Shown: piece after piece, positions 47,383-59,541 of the stretch
Layout of the letters: every line of letters starts with the position of its first letter
Numbering within the stretch: the first letter of the stretch is position 1
Assembly (NCBI GenBank): GCA_010093485.1
Contig: MU001500.1
Span: 320,198 to 384,197 of the forward strand
Direction of reading: 5' to 3'
Origin: Karstenula rhodostoma CBS 690.94
Taxonomy: Eukaryota; Ascomycota; Dothideomycetes; Pleosporales; Didymosphaeriaceae
DNA length: 64,000 nucleotides
Notes under the pieces: generated by a model
Database searches by the model: none
What the model saw: only the letters and a program-made list of their open reading frames with translations
Told to the model about the DNA's origin: nothing
Made by a program: the position numbers and the translations under genes

Positions 47383-48215
47383 CGGAAAGAAGAAACCTCC
47401 TACCAAATTCAAAGACAGCAACGTCGAGTCTCTTGAAAATCACATACATCGGCTCGCTGGGTATATACTCGCATCGTCTCGAGCTGACCAAACTCGGCGT
47501 AGACGTCTCCCATTCGACTCGCCCAGGTGGATGTGGGGTGTGATACCTGGGTAAACTCTGAGCAGAGGGAAGGATAGATATCTAGACACCGGTGGAAGTT
47601 GAGAGATTCCACGCACGTGCAAGATATGGAGGGTTGTGATGGAAGCATGCCATGCGTATAACATGGAGCTTATCCTTGATTTTTTTGATTTTTTTTTGGT
47701 AAACTACACGTCCTGTGCACACGCCTGGTTCCGCGAGTCCGAAGCGCGAGTGGTACTTCTGGCGGTCCGTGCGGTACGATTATGTTGGGAACTGGCATCT
47801 ACTTCGCCGGTTCGACGTGGGATGTGGGATGAGGCTCCGCAGAAGTGTACGACGGAGGCATGTCCGATCTAAACTGGGCGAGCGAAGCGTATAGACGCGC
47901 CATATACGCTTCTGGCTGGCCAAGGGCATGGACGAGTTCAGAATCGACACAGTGAACGAGTACTCCAAGCACGTCGAGTTCGTCGACGAAAGCGACGTCC
48001 AGTCCGCGAGAAGCGTTGACAGGCATTGGCCAGGCCCAGTAATATGATATGTCAGTATTATGCAGGAAACGGAAGATGCGCCGGCCTCTCTGAGAAGCAG
48101 ACAGAGATCCAGCAAATGCAGTACACTGCCGAAGAGGAGAAGGACGTGATGGAGGACACAGAGACAGCCCCCGACCCTACGCAAGAGGACATGGTGCGGG
48201 AGCAGGTTACTCGCC
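47383..48215 (+). pseudogene. Decayed GH13 alpha-glucosidase (maltase)
   Basis: Fragments of the GH13 maltase/alpha-glucosidase catalytic domain appear in the right order but in changing frames. They are RKEETSYQI (family WWKE..VYQIYP), KFKDSN, LTKLGVDV, EACHAYNMELILD then VNYTSCAHAWFRES, DLNWASEAYRRA, and FWLAKGMDEFRIDTVNEYSK (the FRID aspartate is the family nucleophile, at about 47910-47957). After that YYAGN and a weak PDPTQEDMVRE are the last matches. At least four frame changes and several stops separate them, so no functional enzyme can be made. The family normally hydrolyses alpha-1,4 glucosides in the cytoplasm. Decay is mainly by indels rather than RIP-like TA enrichment. Confidence 0.75.
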
Positions 48216-49483
48216 TAGGAACAATCACCTTGGGCATCGACCAAGTCCACAACGTCAACTGGGTCACGCAGTGCCAGAGCCATTCTACAAAGCGCTTTTG
48301 GCCGCCCGCTTTTCAAACGCGACAACACCAGGATATACGGCGACTTCGACGCCGCCATCTCGATCAAGATCTGCTCTGTATTCTTCCGCGGAATGCTACG
48401 GATTCTCACGATGATGGTCCATGTTCACTCCGCCCTCTTCGTACCCGCCATTTCCGTCTGTGGCGATTCTTGATTGAGATGACCGACGAACACGAGCTCA
48501 GCAAGGACTCCTGCTATCTGGCCCCGGCAGCCCCGCCCAAGATGTGGCATGTCCAACTGTACCACCATATCCCGCTGCCGCACTCGGTAGCCCAGGCCAT
48601 GTCGTTCTTGTGCGTATGCAGTAGCTGCTGGGCGACCTGCGGGATGTGAAGAGAAATCATATCCAGATGGGTGAGCATAACCGTTGTCGGTCAAATCGAA
48701 CAGATTGTTCGACAGCAGTACCTCGACCAGTCTAATAATACTGCCAATCCTTATATCAAGGCAGATGTGGGTGATACTCCGGTCGAGGCAAGCAACTCGG
48801 CCGTCCAAGGACCTTGTACCCGGTCAATCTCGATTCTCTGCTCGTCAAGCTTCTGGAGTTCTTGCTCCTTTGACCAATCCGCAGAAGAACCTTTCACTCC
48901 CCGGAAGAAAGAACCCTTTATCTGGCGCGACCGAATTGTCCAAGAACCTCGGATCTCATGGGAAGGATTGGCTAAAGTTGGATCCTTGTCCAGCGTGCCT
49001 TCCAGCAAAGGTATCAAAGGTTGAGTCAAGACAAGCTGCAGTCGTACGAGGGGCGGATCTATGTGATTTATTAGACCGTTTGTGGTGAATTACGATACTC
49101 TGGGGTACACTACCAAATGTGATACTTCGCGCTTTTGCAAGCCGCGGCAGAACAGTAAAGGAACTCGGTGGGGTGCCAAAACACTAAGATTTCAAACCTG
49201 GGATACACTACTCACGCCTCTCCCCTGTTGCAATCCAGATATAGGACACAGCGATGTAAGGTGCTGCAATGTTCCACACCTGGGCAATGTGGTACTCGCG
49301 CCCAGCGCTCTGGTCATCACTCCAACACAAAGCCTATGCTGTATACGGGCCTATTGACGCAGCGCATGAGCTCGGGGATTCCTAGATGTCGATATGAATT
49401 CGCAATGCTATCCGGGTATCAAATCCCAACCAGTCCAACGCCATCGCTGTGCAGAAAACAAAAGCCCAACACGCTGTACTCGC
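48216..49483. other. Coding-like fragments without a coherent gene
   Basis: Short stretches read like protein (FKRDNTRIYGDFDAAISIK at about 48312-48370; LIEMTDEHELSKDSCYLAP at about 48470-48530), but in different frames with no convincing splice sites. They do not match the C-terminal half of a maltase. Possibly a second decayed gene. Confidence 0.35.
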
Positions 49484-50101
49484 TCACGCAGAACCCATCA
49501 CCAGCCACCCGTTCTCATATACCGGGTCCGCAGGCGCCGCGCAACCGAGACAGCTGGCATGGTCGCAGTCAGACGGCTTCATGACATCGTACTCCTCCCA
49601 GGTGACGGCGTCGGCGTCGGCGTCGTCCTCGTCGTCATACTCCGCCATAACCACATCCTCGTCTTTACTCGCCTCGACCTGCGCCTTGGCTTCGACGTCC
49701 GCAACTGGCACCGCCTCTTTCTTCGTCTCCCCTTCCGCAACCTTTGGAACCTCTTCTTTCTTCACCTCGGTCTTGCCCTCCGCCCCAATTTTCCGGAACC
49801 GCCTCCCCCCCGTCGCTGTCGCGGCCGCGCCCCCAACCTTCTTAAACCGCGGCCCCAGCCCCATCTTCGCGGCGTCCCCGCTCTGGGGTAAACTCCGCAT
49901 GTCGAGCGGGCCCTTTGCGCGGGGCGCATCGGAGGCGTTTGCATCGGTGAGCTTCTTCATCTCGGCGAGGCGCTGACGGTGGTTGTGGTCGTAGGAGCGG
50001 AGGTGGTTTTCATAGTCGGTCTGGCGCGGGTAGCCTTTGTCGCAGATGGCGCAGTTGAAGAGGTTGACGGCGTTGGGGAGGGGGGCGTTGCGCGGGGGCA
50101 T
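49484..50101 (-). CDS. C2H2 (JAZ/U1-type) zinc finger protein
   Basis: Intronless, 205 residues. Near the N-terminus is one finger C-x2-C-x12-H-x5-H (CAICDKGYPRQTDYENH...H), the spacing of double-stranded-RNA-binding or U1-like fingers. The rest is low-complexity and charged (KKVGGAAATATGGRRFRKIG, then EVKKEEVPKVAEGE), with an acidic patch DVVMAEYDDEDDADADAV, ending in a small Cys-containing tail (CDHASCLGC). Nuclear location is likely by composition. Function unknown. Divergent from MCP1, with 218 nt between starts. Confidence 0.8.
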   Translation of the reverse strand: MPPRNAPLPNAVNLFNCAICDKGYPRQTDYENHLRSYDHNHRQRLAEMKKLTDANASDAPRAKGPLDMRSLPQSGDAAKMGLGPRFKKVGGAAATATGGRRFRKIGAEGKTEVKKEEVPKVAEGETKKEAVPVADVEAKAQVEASKDEDVVMAEYDDEDDADADAVTWEEYDVMKPSDCDHASCLGCAAPADPVYENGWLVMGSA

Positions 50102-50319
50102 GTTGGCGGTAGGGGGTTGGTTTGGGAGAGAATTGAGCTGTGCCCTCGATCAGTGAAGACCTATGCGTAAGCACTCGCGGTGTGGGATGGGATGGTGGTG
50201 AAGGTGGGAGGAAATTCAATGTTAGCCGCGGCACAAGACCCTGGTCCCTGCGCCGAATCAACGTCATCCACTTCTGCAACTTTCCCGTCCGCATCTCCTC
50301 GCACACGCGCCCGCCCCCG

Positions 50320-51285
50320 ATGGCCAACAACGCCCCGGACCTGCCGCCCGTGGCCGACGACGACACCGGCGTCATGGGCCTCACCCAGGTCGACCCCTCG
50401 CCCGTCGAGGAGACCCCCCTCGAGTACAAGGAAGGCTACTTCCCGCCTGCGCAAGCCGCGCGCGCGACGACGCTGGGCCTGGGGAACCATGGACCTGCCT
50501 ACTACCGTACGTCGGCGTCGCTGATCCAATGCGCAGCGCAGTGAATGCTAACAGACCCAGTAACGCGCATCCAAAAATACTCGTCGTACGCCTTCACCGT
50601 CTTCGCCGCCTTCCACATCACAAACACGTCCCTCGTCCCGCTCCTCACGCGCTCCGTCCCCGAAGCAAACCGCTACCTCCTCCTCACGCGGCCGTACTAC
50701 CAGTCCGCCCTCGCCGAGCCCCTGCTCGTCGCGCTCCCCCTCGCCGCCCACATCGCCTCGGGCATCGCCCTGCGCTTCTACCGCCGCCGGCAAGCCCTCA
50801 AGCGCTACGGCGCCGAGACCCACACCGACAGGAAGACGATACCCTGGCCGAGCCTCAGCGGGACCAGCGCCCTGGGCTACGCTCTCGTGCCGCTCGCCGG
50901 CTTCCACGTGTGGACGACGAGGATCCTCCCGCCCTACATGCACGGCGACAACTCGATGATCTCGCTGTCGTATATCAGCCACGGCTTCGCGCTGCACCCG
51001 CTCGTCTCCTTCGGCGGCTTCGTCGCGCTGGTAGGCGTGGGGACGTGGCACTTCGTCTGGGGATGGGCGAGGTGGCTGGGCTATGCGCCCTCGCAGGCGT
51101 CGCCCACGGAATCGCGGCGCCACCTCACCAAGAAGCGGCGCTGGTATGCCATCAACGGGGTCTCGCTCGCGCTGACGGGGCTCTGGCTGGCAGGCAGTCT
51201 GGGGATCGTGGGGCGGGGCGGGAAGACGGGCGGGTGGATAGGCCGCGAGTTTGACGAGCTGTACAATGCGATGGTTAGATGGTAG
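50320..51285 (+). CDS. MCP1-type mitochondrial membrane protein (DUF1691)
   Basis: Two exons (50320-50506, 50561-51285) give 303 residues; the join restores GPAYYLTRIQKYSSYAF. Yeast Mcp1 is a mitochondrial outer membrane protein that works with Vps13 in lipid transfer and rescues ERMES mutants. The Pro/Asp-rich start is followed by about five membrane segments (YSSYAFTVFAAFHITNTSL, EPLLVALPLAAHIASGIAL, SALGYALVPLAGFHVWTT, HPLVSFGGFVALVGVGTWHF, WYAINGVSLALTGLWLAG). Repeated His in helices recall the cytochrome-b-like fold proposed for this family. The family call is from memory of the domain. Confidence 0.88.
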
Positions 51286-51401
51286 ACACGAACGACGCGG
51301 CCGGCGACGATACCCCACGTACATACTGCGAGCATAATAGATTCAGCCTCCCTACACCCCACGATACCGTGCGACAGAGCCGCCGCCATGCCCTGCTGTC
51401 C

Positions 51402-51876
51402 TCACCACCCCAACCCCTCCTGCTCCACAAAATCATACACAAACACTCTCTCCAGCAACGGATCCGTCTCCCCCTTCAACCGCTCATGTCCCTCCGCCCT
51501 ATCAAACTCCACCCTCGCCGCCTCACTCTGCCCGCTTTAGCCACCCTCCACATCAACCACACAAAGCCACATACCTTAAACCTAACCACAAACCCCGTAT
51601 CCCACCCCTCCTCCCTCTCCACCCCCGTCAGTTCCAACTTCGTCTCCAGCGGCCGCCCCCCGCGCGGCGGCGAGGCCAGCAAATGCGCATATTCGTCGTA
51701 CAGCGCGAGAACCACACCTCCCGTCAGCAAAAGGTTAAACGGAGACGAAGAAACAAGTGTGGCGTCTTACAAGCTCGCGTCCTGCCACCTTTCTCCGCAC
51801 CGCTCACGCAAGTCTTGAACTTGAAACACGCAATGCGCGTCACCGTCACTGCTTCCTTTGCGTCGCCCACGGCCAT
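51402..51876 (-). CDS. Dabb-like (stress-responsive A/B barrel) protein
   Basis: Three exons (51876-51789, 51717-51575, 51527-51402) join in phase to 118 residues. It starts MAVGDAKEAVTVTRIACFKF and ends FVYDFVEQEGLGW; the pattern beta start, FKFK, DTGFVVRFKSEAARVEFD, then GHERL and a final V-DF strand fits the dimeric alpha/beta barrel Dabb family. Some members bind small aromatic or polyketide ligands; others are stress proteins. Active-site residues are not evident. Convergent with MCP1. Confidence 0.75.
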
Positions 51877-52650
51877 GGCAATGGAGAAATAGCAGGTAGC
51901 AGGTAGCAAATAGCAAATACCTCTAGTGGGAGAAAGAACACGGCAAGACGCCCTTGAAACCCGCGCCCAGCGTACCGACGTCGAATTTCGGTTCCGGTAC
52001 GCTACTCCGGTCTAATCTTCGAGCGAGGGGAAGGGGGATACAGTCCAGTCTAGGTACCACCAAAGGACGTACAGCAGCCGTGGCTGCGCTGCATACGCAT
52101 CTCGGGTCGGACACGGCCAGAGTGGAGATCCGGCCCGCATGCAGCCCACCGGAGACGCAAATGCAGGCGCGCCACCGAAAGCTGCATCAGGACACCATGG
52201 CATTTGTGCCGGTGAGTGTCGCAATCTAGACTGCAGCCGTGACACAGATCCATGGGTCCATCAATGTGCGCTATGCGCTGTGCGCCCTGCTCTGATAATG
52301 AGAACGTTACATGCACCCGCATGCGGCAGAAGAGGATGCAACGTATTTATTGTCAAGTTATGTTCGTGGCCGCAGGATAGCTGCACGGAGCCGGAAGAGT
52401 CTGCCACAAATATTCCATGTCCATGTTCCAACAGAACCGAAATGCGTATACACCCAAATCGCCGGCCTCGGGTGGGCCGACACGTACCGTACAATCCAGT
52501 GACCACCCAATTGATCGGAAAACATGCAGGTAACACCGAAACAGACTTTGGGCAAAGAGGGAGGGAAACCAAACGCACATGTCAACTTACCTCGTCTTTG
52601 GGGTGCGGAGGAGGGCCAATGTAGGCTCAAAGACTGATAGGGACTTGACC
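51877..52650. other. Intergenic region, no gene seen
   Basis: Upstream of the Dabb-like gene and 3' of PRP4. A TAGCAGG/TAGCAAA short tandem repeat occurs at 51891-51920. ORFs here lack support. Confidence 0.45.
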
Positions 52651-55199
52651 TCAACGGCGGAACGCGCTCATGGGTCGCTTAACCATCGGAGGTTTGACCA
52701 CCGCCATCCTCGGTGCCAGCTTCGGCTGAGGGAAGAATTTGTGCGAGAGGGCTTCCTTGGGCTGCATACGCTTCTCGGGGTTGAAGTTCAAACACGCGCC
52801 CAGCAAATCGACAAAGTCGTTTAGCTCTCTCTCAGGCGGCAAGTTGTCTTGGGACATGCCGCGTGTAGCATCGTTGATGCGGCTCTTCAGATCCCGGGGA
52901 ACCTTCTTCTGCTGCTCGATCTTGCGCACAGTGACCTGCTGAAAGTTAGCAGTGCACCGGGATCTTCCCCAGGTTCACATACCTTGCCTTGCTGATCGAC
53001 CTCCTGGCTGATGAACGTGAGCGGTGGCCCGGCCTCGAAATGCTCCAGGACGTTCTGCAAAAGGCCCTTCTTGAGCAGTTTCTCAGTCGGCCATCCAAGA
53101 CAGTCCATGAAAGCCTTGATCATCTGGTTGTTTGTGCGGCCCGTGAACAAGATCTTGCCTGTCCAGAGCTCGTAGATGGTACAGCCAACAGCCCACATGT
53201 CAATGCCGTAGCCAATGTCTAACCCGAGAATGATTTCTGGAGCACGGTAGAAGCGGCTAACGAGATACTCTGTTCGTTCCATGACATCCCTCTTGTCAAC
53301 TGCTGTGCCAAAATCGCAGAGCTTGATCGTCTTCATGTCCGGGGAAACCAGAATGTTGTCGGGCTTCAAATCGCAATGAACGACCTGGCAACTCACAAGA
53401 TGCTGCAGTCCGACGAACATTTGCCGCGAATACGACCGAACAGCCTGCAATGAGAGTCCGTGACCGTTGGTATTCTCTTTGAGGAGATCCCGCAAGTTCT
53501 TCGACATGTGCTCGAACACTGCGCAAAGATGGCCTTTGTGGTCAAAAGAGCTCAGCAAGCGGATGACATGGCGCTTATCCTGCGGATCCGCTTCATTGAC
53601 CTTGCGAACAAAGTCCATCTCTTTCTGACTCGCTTTCCGCATGAGGTCGTTCCTGCGAATCATCTTGATTGCGACTAGTTTGTGAGTGTTGTTCTCGTCT
53701 TGGATCGAGATGTCTTCTGCTTGCGCGACGTTGGCAAAAACACCTCGGCCAAGGTTCTTGATCATCCGATAGCGACCACCGTTGACGAGCTCATTCGCAA
53801 TGAGTTTGTAGTATCCTTCCGCGTCGTCCCAGTTGTCGAGAAGCTTTTCGTCCAACACCGTGCCCTTTGCAGCGTCTGCCGCCTGCTCTGCAATATCTGC
53901 TTCGGCTTCCTCTTCGTCTTCGTCGAAATCAAACATGTCGAAATCCTTCTTCTGCTTCTTGACAGGGCCTACTTTCTCGGCGGGCAAAGCGGAGAGAGCC
54001 TTCGGGTCAGTCTCGTTGTAAGCGTCTGAGGGAAGTTCTGCTTGACGAGCCTTTCGGGCAGCACGGTCGCGATCATCGAGCATGTCCTTGATCGGATCAT
54101 AATCTGCGGCCGAGGGGCTATTCGCCGAAGGGCTATTCCCCTCGCTGATAGCCCCCGGCTTGTCGAGAACCATAACATCAGGTGACGCAGGAACAGAGTC
54201 TAGGTCGCCTGCGCGAGGAGAACCCACAGGTGATACCGGGCTCCCGATGGACGCTAAAGGTGATGCAACATTGGGAGTCGTACTTTCGGAAGCATTAGCA
54301 AGAAGCGCTTGATGAAGTAGATTGTCCTTTGCCTTATCCTTCTCGGAGGCTGCTCGTATAGCGGCCCACCTGCGGCGCTTCTCCTCGCGGGTCTCTTGCG
54401 CTGGCGCTTGTTCCTGTACAGCGGGCTCGAAGGACAAGTCAGGTTCCTCCGGTGCTTGCGACATCTGAACATCACCATCTGTGCTGGTCTGAGACGTAGA
54501 CGCGATTTGCGGCTTATCCGAAGCACCCGAGACTTGTCCATTCCTGCCCGCTCCGCGTGAGCTTCCTTGGTCGCGCTTGGTGTTACTACGACCGTCTGAC
54601 CGCGGGTTCTCTAGTGGTCGCAAGTGGTCGCGGAAGTCAGGAATGGTAGGCGGATGCTCGGTCTCGTATGAGAGGGGCTTGGAAGGCTTCCGGTCGTTGA
54701 AAGGACCACCTTGAAGTGCCGTCCGGGAGTCATTGTAACGTGCGTCGGGCCTATGGTCGTTGTGCCTGCTGCGATCAGTGTGATGGCGCTTGTCTGGGCG
54801 TCCCCCGCGCGGCGGCGAGGCCTTGCGCTTGTTGTGGGATCGAGGGTCGTTGTTTCGGCTGCCTCCGTTGCCTTTTGCGGCGCGAAACGGGGATGGCGAT
54901 CTGGAAATCTGGCGCGTGTCGCGCTTGGCTCGGTATGGTGAAGGTGAGCGATCACGCTTCCTGCGATATGGCGACGGGGATCGACTTGGTCCTCGACGAT
55001 AGCTGTGGCCTATGCTGGTCAGCGTCCAAGTCGCAGACTCGCGGTACTCAGGGCACGCACCATAGTCATCCGTCGCTCCGTCACCTCCAAATGCCCTGCT
55101 AGAGCCGTTAATCGTACGTTCGCGGGACTGGCTGATGCTGTTTGCCTTCTGCTGGTGTTCGACGACTTCGCCTTCCGACGAGCTCGCGCGCGAGGCCAT
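52651..55199 (-). CDS. PRP4-type pre-mRNA splicing kinase
   Basis: Serine/threonine kinase that phosphorylates spliceosome proteins for B-complex activation; nuclear. It has an N-terminal RS-rich region (SRSPSPYRRKRDRSPSPYR, RSPSPFRAAK) and a Glu/Ala-rich linker. The kinase domain contains LGRGVFANV, VAIKMI, HCDLKPDN, DFGTA, EYLVSRFYRAPEIILGLD and ends PEKRMQPKEALSHKFF. The last intron (donor after 52983) has tandem acceptors CAGCAG, so the final exon starts at 52938 or 52935. The 5' part contains a probable 51-nt in-frame intron 55060-55010 (GTGCGT...CATAG), whose removal changes GACPEYRESATW... into DDYGHSYRRGPS. Spliced length is 817 residues, or 834 if the first intron is retained (one fewer each with the second acceptor). 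Confidence 0.94.
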
Positions 55200-58100
55200 G
55201 GCGTCGTCTGCTGCTCTCGGACTCCTACAGGCGGATGGTTTGGGTACGGTGCGTCAGCTTGCTTCTTCTTGTGAGAACAATTGAGTGCCTTTGTCACTGA
55301 CTGTGTGTCCCGAGCTGGAGTGGTCACCCAACCTGCCCGTTGTGGTGCGGGTGCTGGAGGGAACACGCAGAGAGGAGACAAGAGCGATTCGGGACCTGGC
55401 TCTCTGTACGGGAAAGTGGACAGTAGTAAAGGTAAAGTGACGCGCGCGTGGTGGTTGCGATCGTGGTGGGGAAGTCGCGGTCGCGAACTTTGGGGATGAC
55501 GTGAAAGGTTTGAGACTAGCGTCAGGCAGCTAAGGCTGAGCGCGGTCACGTGCAATTTACATTCACTGTCACCCGCGAATGGTCTTCCTATGCGACAAGT
55601 AAAGCCTGAAGATGTGTTCTGTATCCTCCAGTAAATGTCTATGCCCTTAACCGCGGCCAATCGTGCTCAAGACACTAACGCCGATGATAAGGAAAAAGCA
55701 AACCTCAACATCCATCTAATCAGTTTGCGTACGTGTCGGCGTATTTTGATTGAGGGCCACCGGCGAAGTTCTCTGGACCCTGGAGACCATGCCAAGGGCA
55801 CAAAGGCAATGCGAAGCGAGGTGGGACAGAGGAACACTGCACAACACATACCTAAGGCTAGGTAATACAACTGACCCGATCAACGACATCTCAACTTCAA
55901 AGACAAAGTGGAGAATGGTTTCGATCATGTTCCGTGACAATGTTGTTGGCGGAGATAGGCGCTGAGCCAGCTTTGGGCAGTATCGACAATGATAGAGCTT
56001 CGAGTTCGGAATTCCCCAGCCTACGTGTACCTACTACCAACCATCAAACATATGTCAACGAGTCTTCATTTAAGGTTTCACGCTTCTGGCCGTTTGATCA
56101 CTAATATTTGCTCGATTCCCGGATCTTGCCGTCAATCTTGCAATTCCTTGGAAGGCTCAGGATCGGTGGTCTAGGCCGGGTGATCGTCGAGCCTAAAACT
56201 TCCTTGGATTTTCCGACTGCACGGATGTACGTCGTACGCTAGGTAATGCCCGAGCAGCCGTTGCGAATTATTCACGCAGACTCAACGTTTGCGATTCATG
56301 CTTTTGAGCCTCCAGAGCAACGGTTGTCGCCCAATGCTGACTGTAGTAGGTATTTGGTCCTGAACTCAGGGGGGAACAGGTTGGGCTGTACTGGAGTGGG
56401 CGAATGTGTAATATTAGGTTTCAGATATGAAGATCTGATAGCAAGGCGAGGACTCGATTCAGCCTTGCCCAGCTTTTCCGAATATTGTCGGGGGGGTGAG
56501 AGCGAAGGAACACACACACACCTTGTCACACCCGAAGCGTGCAGCTGCAGCGGATCGTGCCGCGGAAAAAGTCGACTCTGTCAACGCAAACGCTTTGTTT
56601 CGGATCTGGGACAGATATTAGCACAGTGACGATCAAGGTTGCCCAACAGCGCCCAACATACTTCGAAGTGTGAAGGATCGTCCCGAGAACGGCATGTTAG
56701 CGTTGCGTCCAAATCTTAAAGCGACAAGAGAGAGAGTTGCCGAGGTATATCGGCAATGCTCCCACTGTACGCGAGTGTGGCCTAAGTGGATTCATGCAGG
56801 ATATCTAGGATGATGCTGCTGCGGGTGGCCAGATAAACTTTGGCTGGCTCATCGAGCAGAGTAATCGCATCTACATTGTGTTGAGATCTGCTGCCAGCGG
56901 CCAGCCGTGAAATTGTGTTGACTGTCTTGGATGCTACGCATAGCCGAAGCGTAAAAGCTAGCGAGGTTTAGTCGGTCGCCGGAAGCCAAGGGTATCCTGT
57001 TTTCGTCGATCAATATCTTAACCAATCGCGAGCGCCGGAGTTTGAGCGAGCTGTCTTTGCTGGCTGGAGTCTGGCGGAACTGACGGTTTGACCCTTGCCG
57101 AATGTACATGTATGTTTCTTGTATATCGGTTGCCGATAGCTCAAAAGAGCGGGAAAGTGTTTACGCGGCCACTGGACGTGCATTCTCGTACGATCCTGTA
57201 CTGTGGTTGCTGCCATATGTTTTAGCAGTGGGTTCTTTGGAGCGCGGATACAGTAATATAGCAATAGCATACTAGACAAGCTACGTATACTTGGAAGGGA
57301 AGAAGTTCAACTCTTTTTGGCGTTATCAAACCTCACTACTAGGCCTTTGTAACTGAGCTAAGAAGTCCCCACAGTGAAGAGATATGGCTGCAACTACAGT
57401 AGAGCACAGAATATTGTCCATGCCTATATTGATCCGGACCGTTTAAGATATGTGAGACGGCAACTGCAGATTAAACACGCCAGGATAGCAATGCAGTGAT
57501 GACTATTCAGCAAGTTCGTCAAGACAAATGTAGGATGATCGTTGTAATCCAAGAGGCTGTGTATGTTTGAGCACCAAGCAATTTGTGAATCTTGGCGAGC
57601 TTTGTAGTTCCCACGACATTGAAGTCAATGACAGAGCAGCAATATAGGTCAACCACATGGAACGGACTAAGCACAAGACGCAACGAGATACAACTATTCT
57701 TTGCATTCGAAATTCGCAGTCGACGTATGAAGTTATTGGGGGACACATTTCTCCGGATCGTATCATGGGAAATGAGGCTGTGTAGCGTCCGGCCAATCAA
57801 AACCACAGGAAACGTACCCGAGGACTCCCAGAGGCTGACTTCCTTCTACGTACTATCCTAACGAAGCCAAGACCAAGTTGAAGTCCCCTTTCCCATTGCG
57901 AAATGCATGGCGGGTCGTCGTAGGCTGTCGAAACTTTTCCGAACATGTACCCACTCCGACGCATTGCCGGACAGATCGTCGGAAGAATAAGCAGATGGAG
58001 CAAGGGTTACAGACGGTAGAGGCTTTAACGATTGCTCAGATCTATCGAGCTACGGTATAGTTCGAGCTGTCCCACACAGCCGCAATATCTCCCGCTACTA

Positions 58101-59541
58101 ATCGCGAGGCCAATGAACAAGAGCACGGGGCATAACAAAAGGGTGCGCCTGCCGTTTGCAGATAAGTGACGGGCGCGTTCTGAAGCCATGTTCCAGGGTC
58201 CCGTTGACTACCTGCGTGATGAGGTGGATTTACTGGCCACTGGATCGCGAACGATAGCACACTAGTAAGTAAGCGATGAGTTCCATGTTATAGCTAGTAC
58301 GATCCCAAGAAAACAGCTGCACCCGGCATGTCTGAAGGTCGAATGGGGCTAGCTCGGGATATCTGGCAGGGGGCCAGGGGGTGTGGAGACTCTTGATCTC
58401 GAAATGTACGAATTTACCTACTACTAGTTTTTGTGGTCGCACGCAGGAATGTGACGGAGCACTGCCCGTCCAATCAGTCGCCCGAATCCGGACCTTGTAG
58501 AGCCACGCGTTGGTGGCGAGGGTCGTCCGAAATGAGACCCTGAACTGTCTTTCCCTTTCGAGGCATGTGAACGAAGACATTGAACGGACCGTGCAGTTCA
58601 GCTCGGGGATGAAGACCATGATGGTCCTCATTTTCAATGTGTTTTCAACATACACCGTCCGAGCCCCAGAGGACTAGGGGACGTCATCGGCTGCATCGAA
58701 ACTTTGAAAGGTCGGAATGGCAAAACCGATGGCTAATCGTGACATGAGAGGGGCAAGCTGAGCCGCCGATCGGGCCGACTGCACATACCGGCTCTGACCA
58801 TAAACATCCGCTTGGTGGGAGACTGTGCTCGACGGCAGCCCTGAGTATGACGGTCCTTGTTACCAGGGCCTAGATCGCTGTTTAGTATGCGGCGCAAGGA
58901 GCCAAGCTGCAAAGGTCAAGATGGCGCTTGTCAGTTCGCCTGGCTGGGGTCAAAGCCTCAGTTAGCTCGACTGCCGTTGAAATCTTGCCGTCATCCTGGG
59001 AGGCTCAAAGGAGGCTGTACTTGTACAGGATCAGGAAGGGATCTTGCACTGCTGAGCCCGTACAACTTTACTGATCAGGGCGCAAGGAGAGCATGCACTG
59101 GGCAGGGAGGGTGCGAGACCGGAGTCGTCGAGGCCCAGTCCCGTGGGGCTTGATTGCAGTGGGCGTTCACGTTCGATTGACATATGCGGAGAGGCCGGCG
59201 ACCTGCTTGCTACCGTCTGCTCTTCCGACTTCCCCGCGAGGTCTTTCTTTGGGCCGCTAGACACTAGTCTCGATTTGCATCCACCTCCTCACGGTGTTAG
59301 GTGAGCTGCGCATTTGAAACCCCGTTCCAGCTCAGGGTACTTGTCAGCGGCGTAAACGCGAGGGTTGGCCGGCCTGATGGTTCCCATATGCAACGTCCCA
59401 GTAGCCGAACAGGTATAGAAGGGAAATCCCCGAAATGCAGGGTGGCCTGTCGCACGGCATCAGTGCATGGTTTCTGCTTAGATTTTGTCGCCCAGGATCG
59501 TCATTAATATAGATCTTCGTTCGAATTTTATCGGCACCGAT
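55200..59541. other. Gene-poor region, 4.3 kb
   Basis: PRP4 upstream region followed by sequence with stops in all frames. The longest candidates (55019-55660 antisense of PRP4, 56246-56629, and a minus ORF 58230-58655) show no domain or coherent splicing. I see no gene here. Confidence 0.45.

Noticed and set aside
58230..58655. 141-codon minus ORF
   Set aside because: Some stretches look protein-like and a GT at CTCTACAAG could be a donor, but no acceptor yields a continuing frame and no family is recognised.
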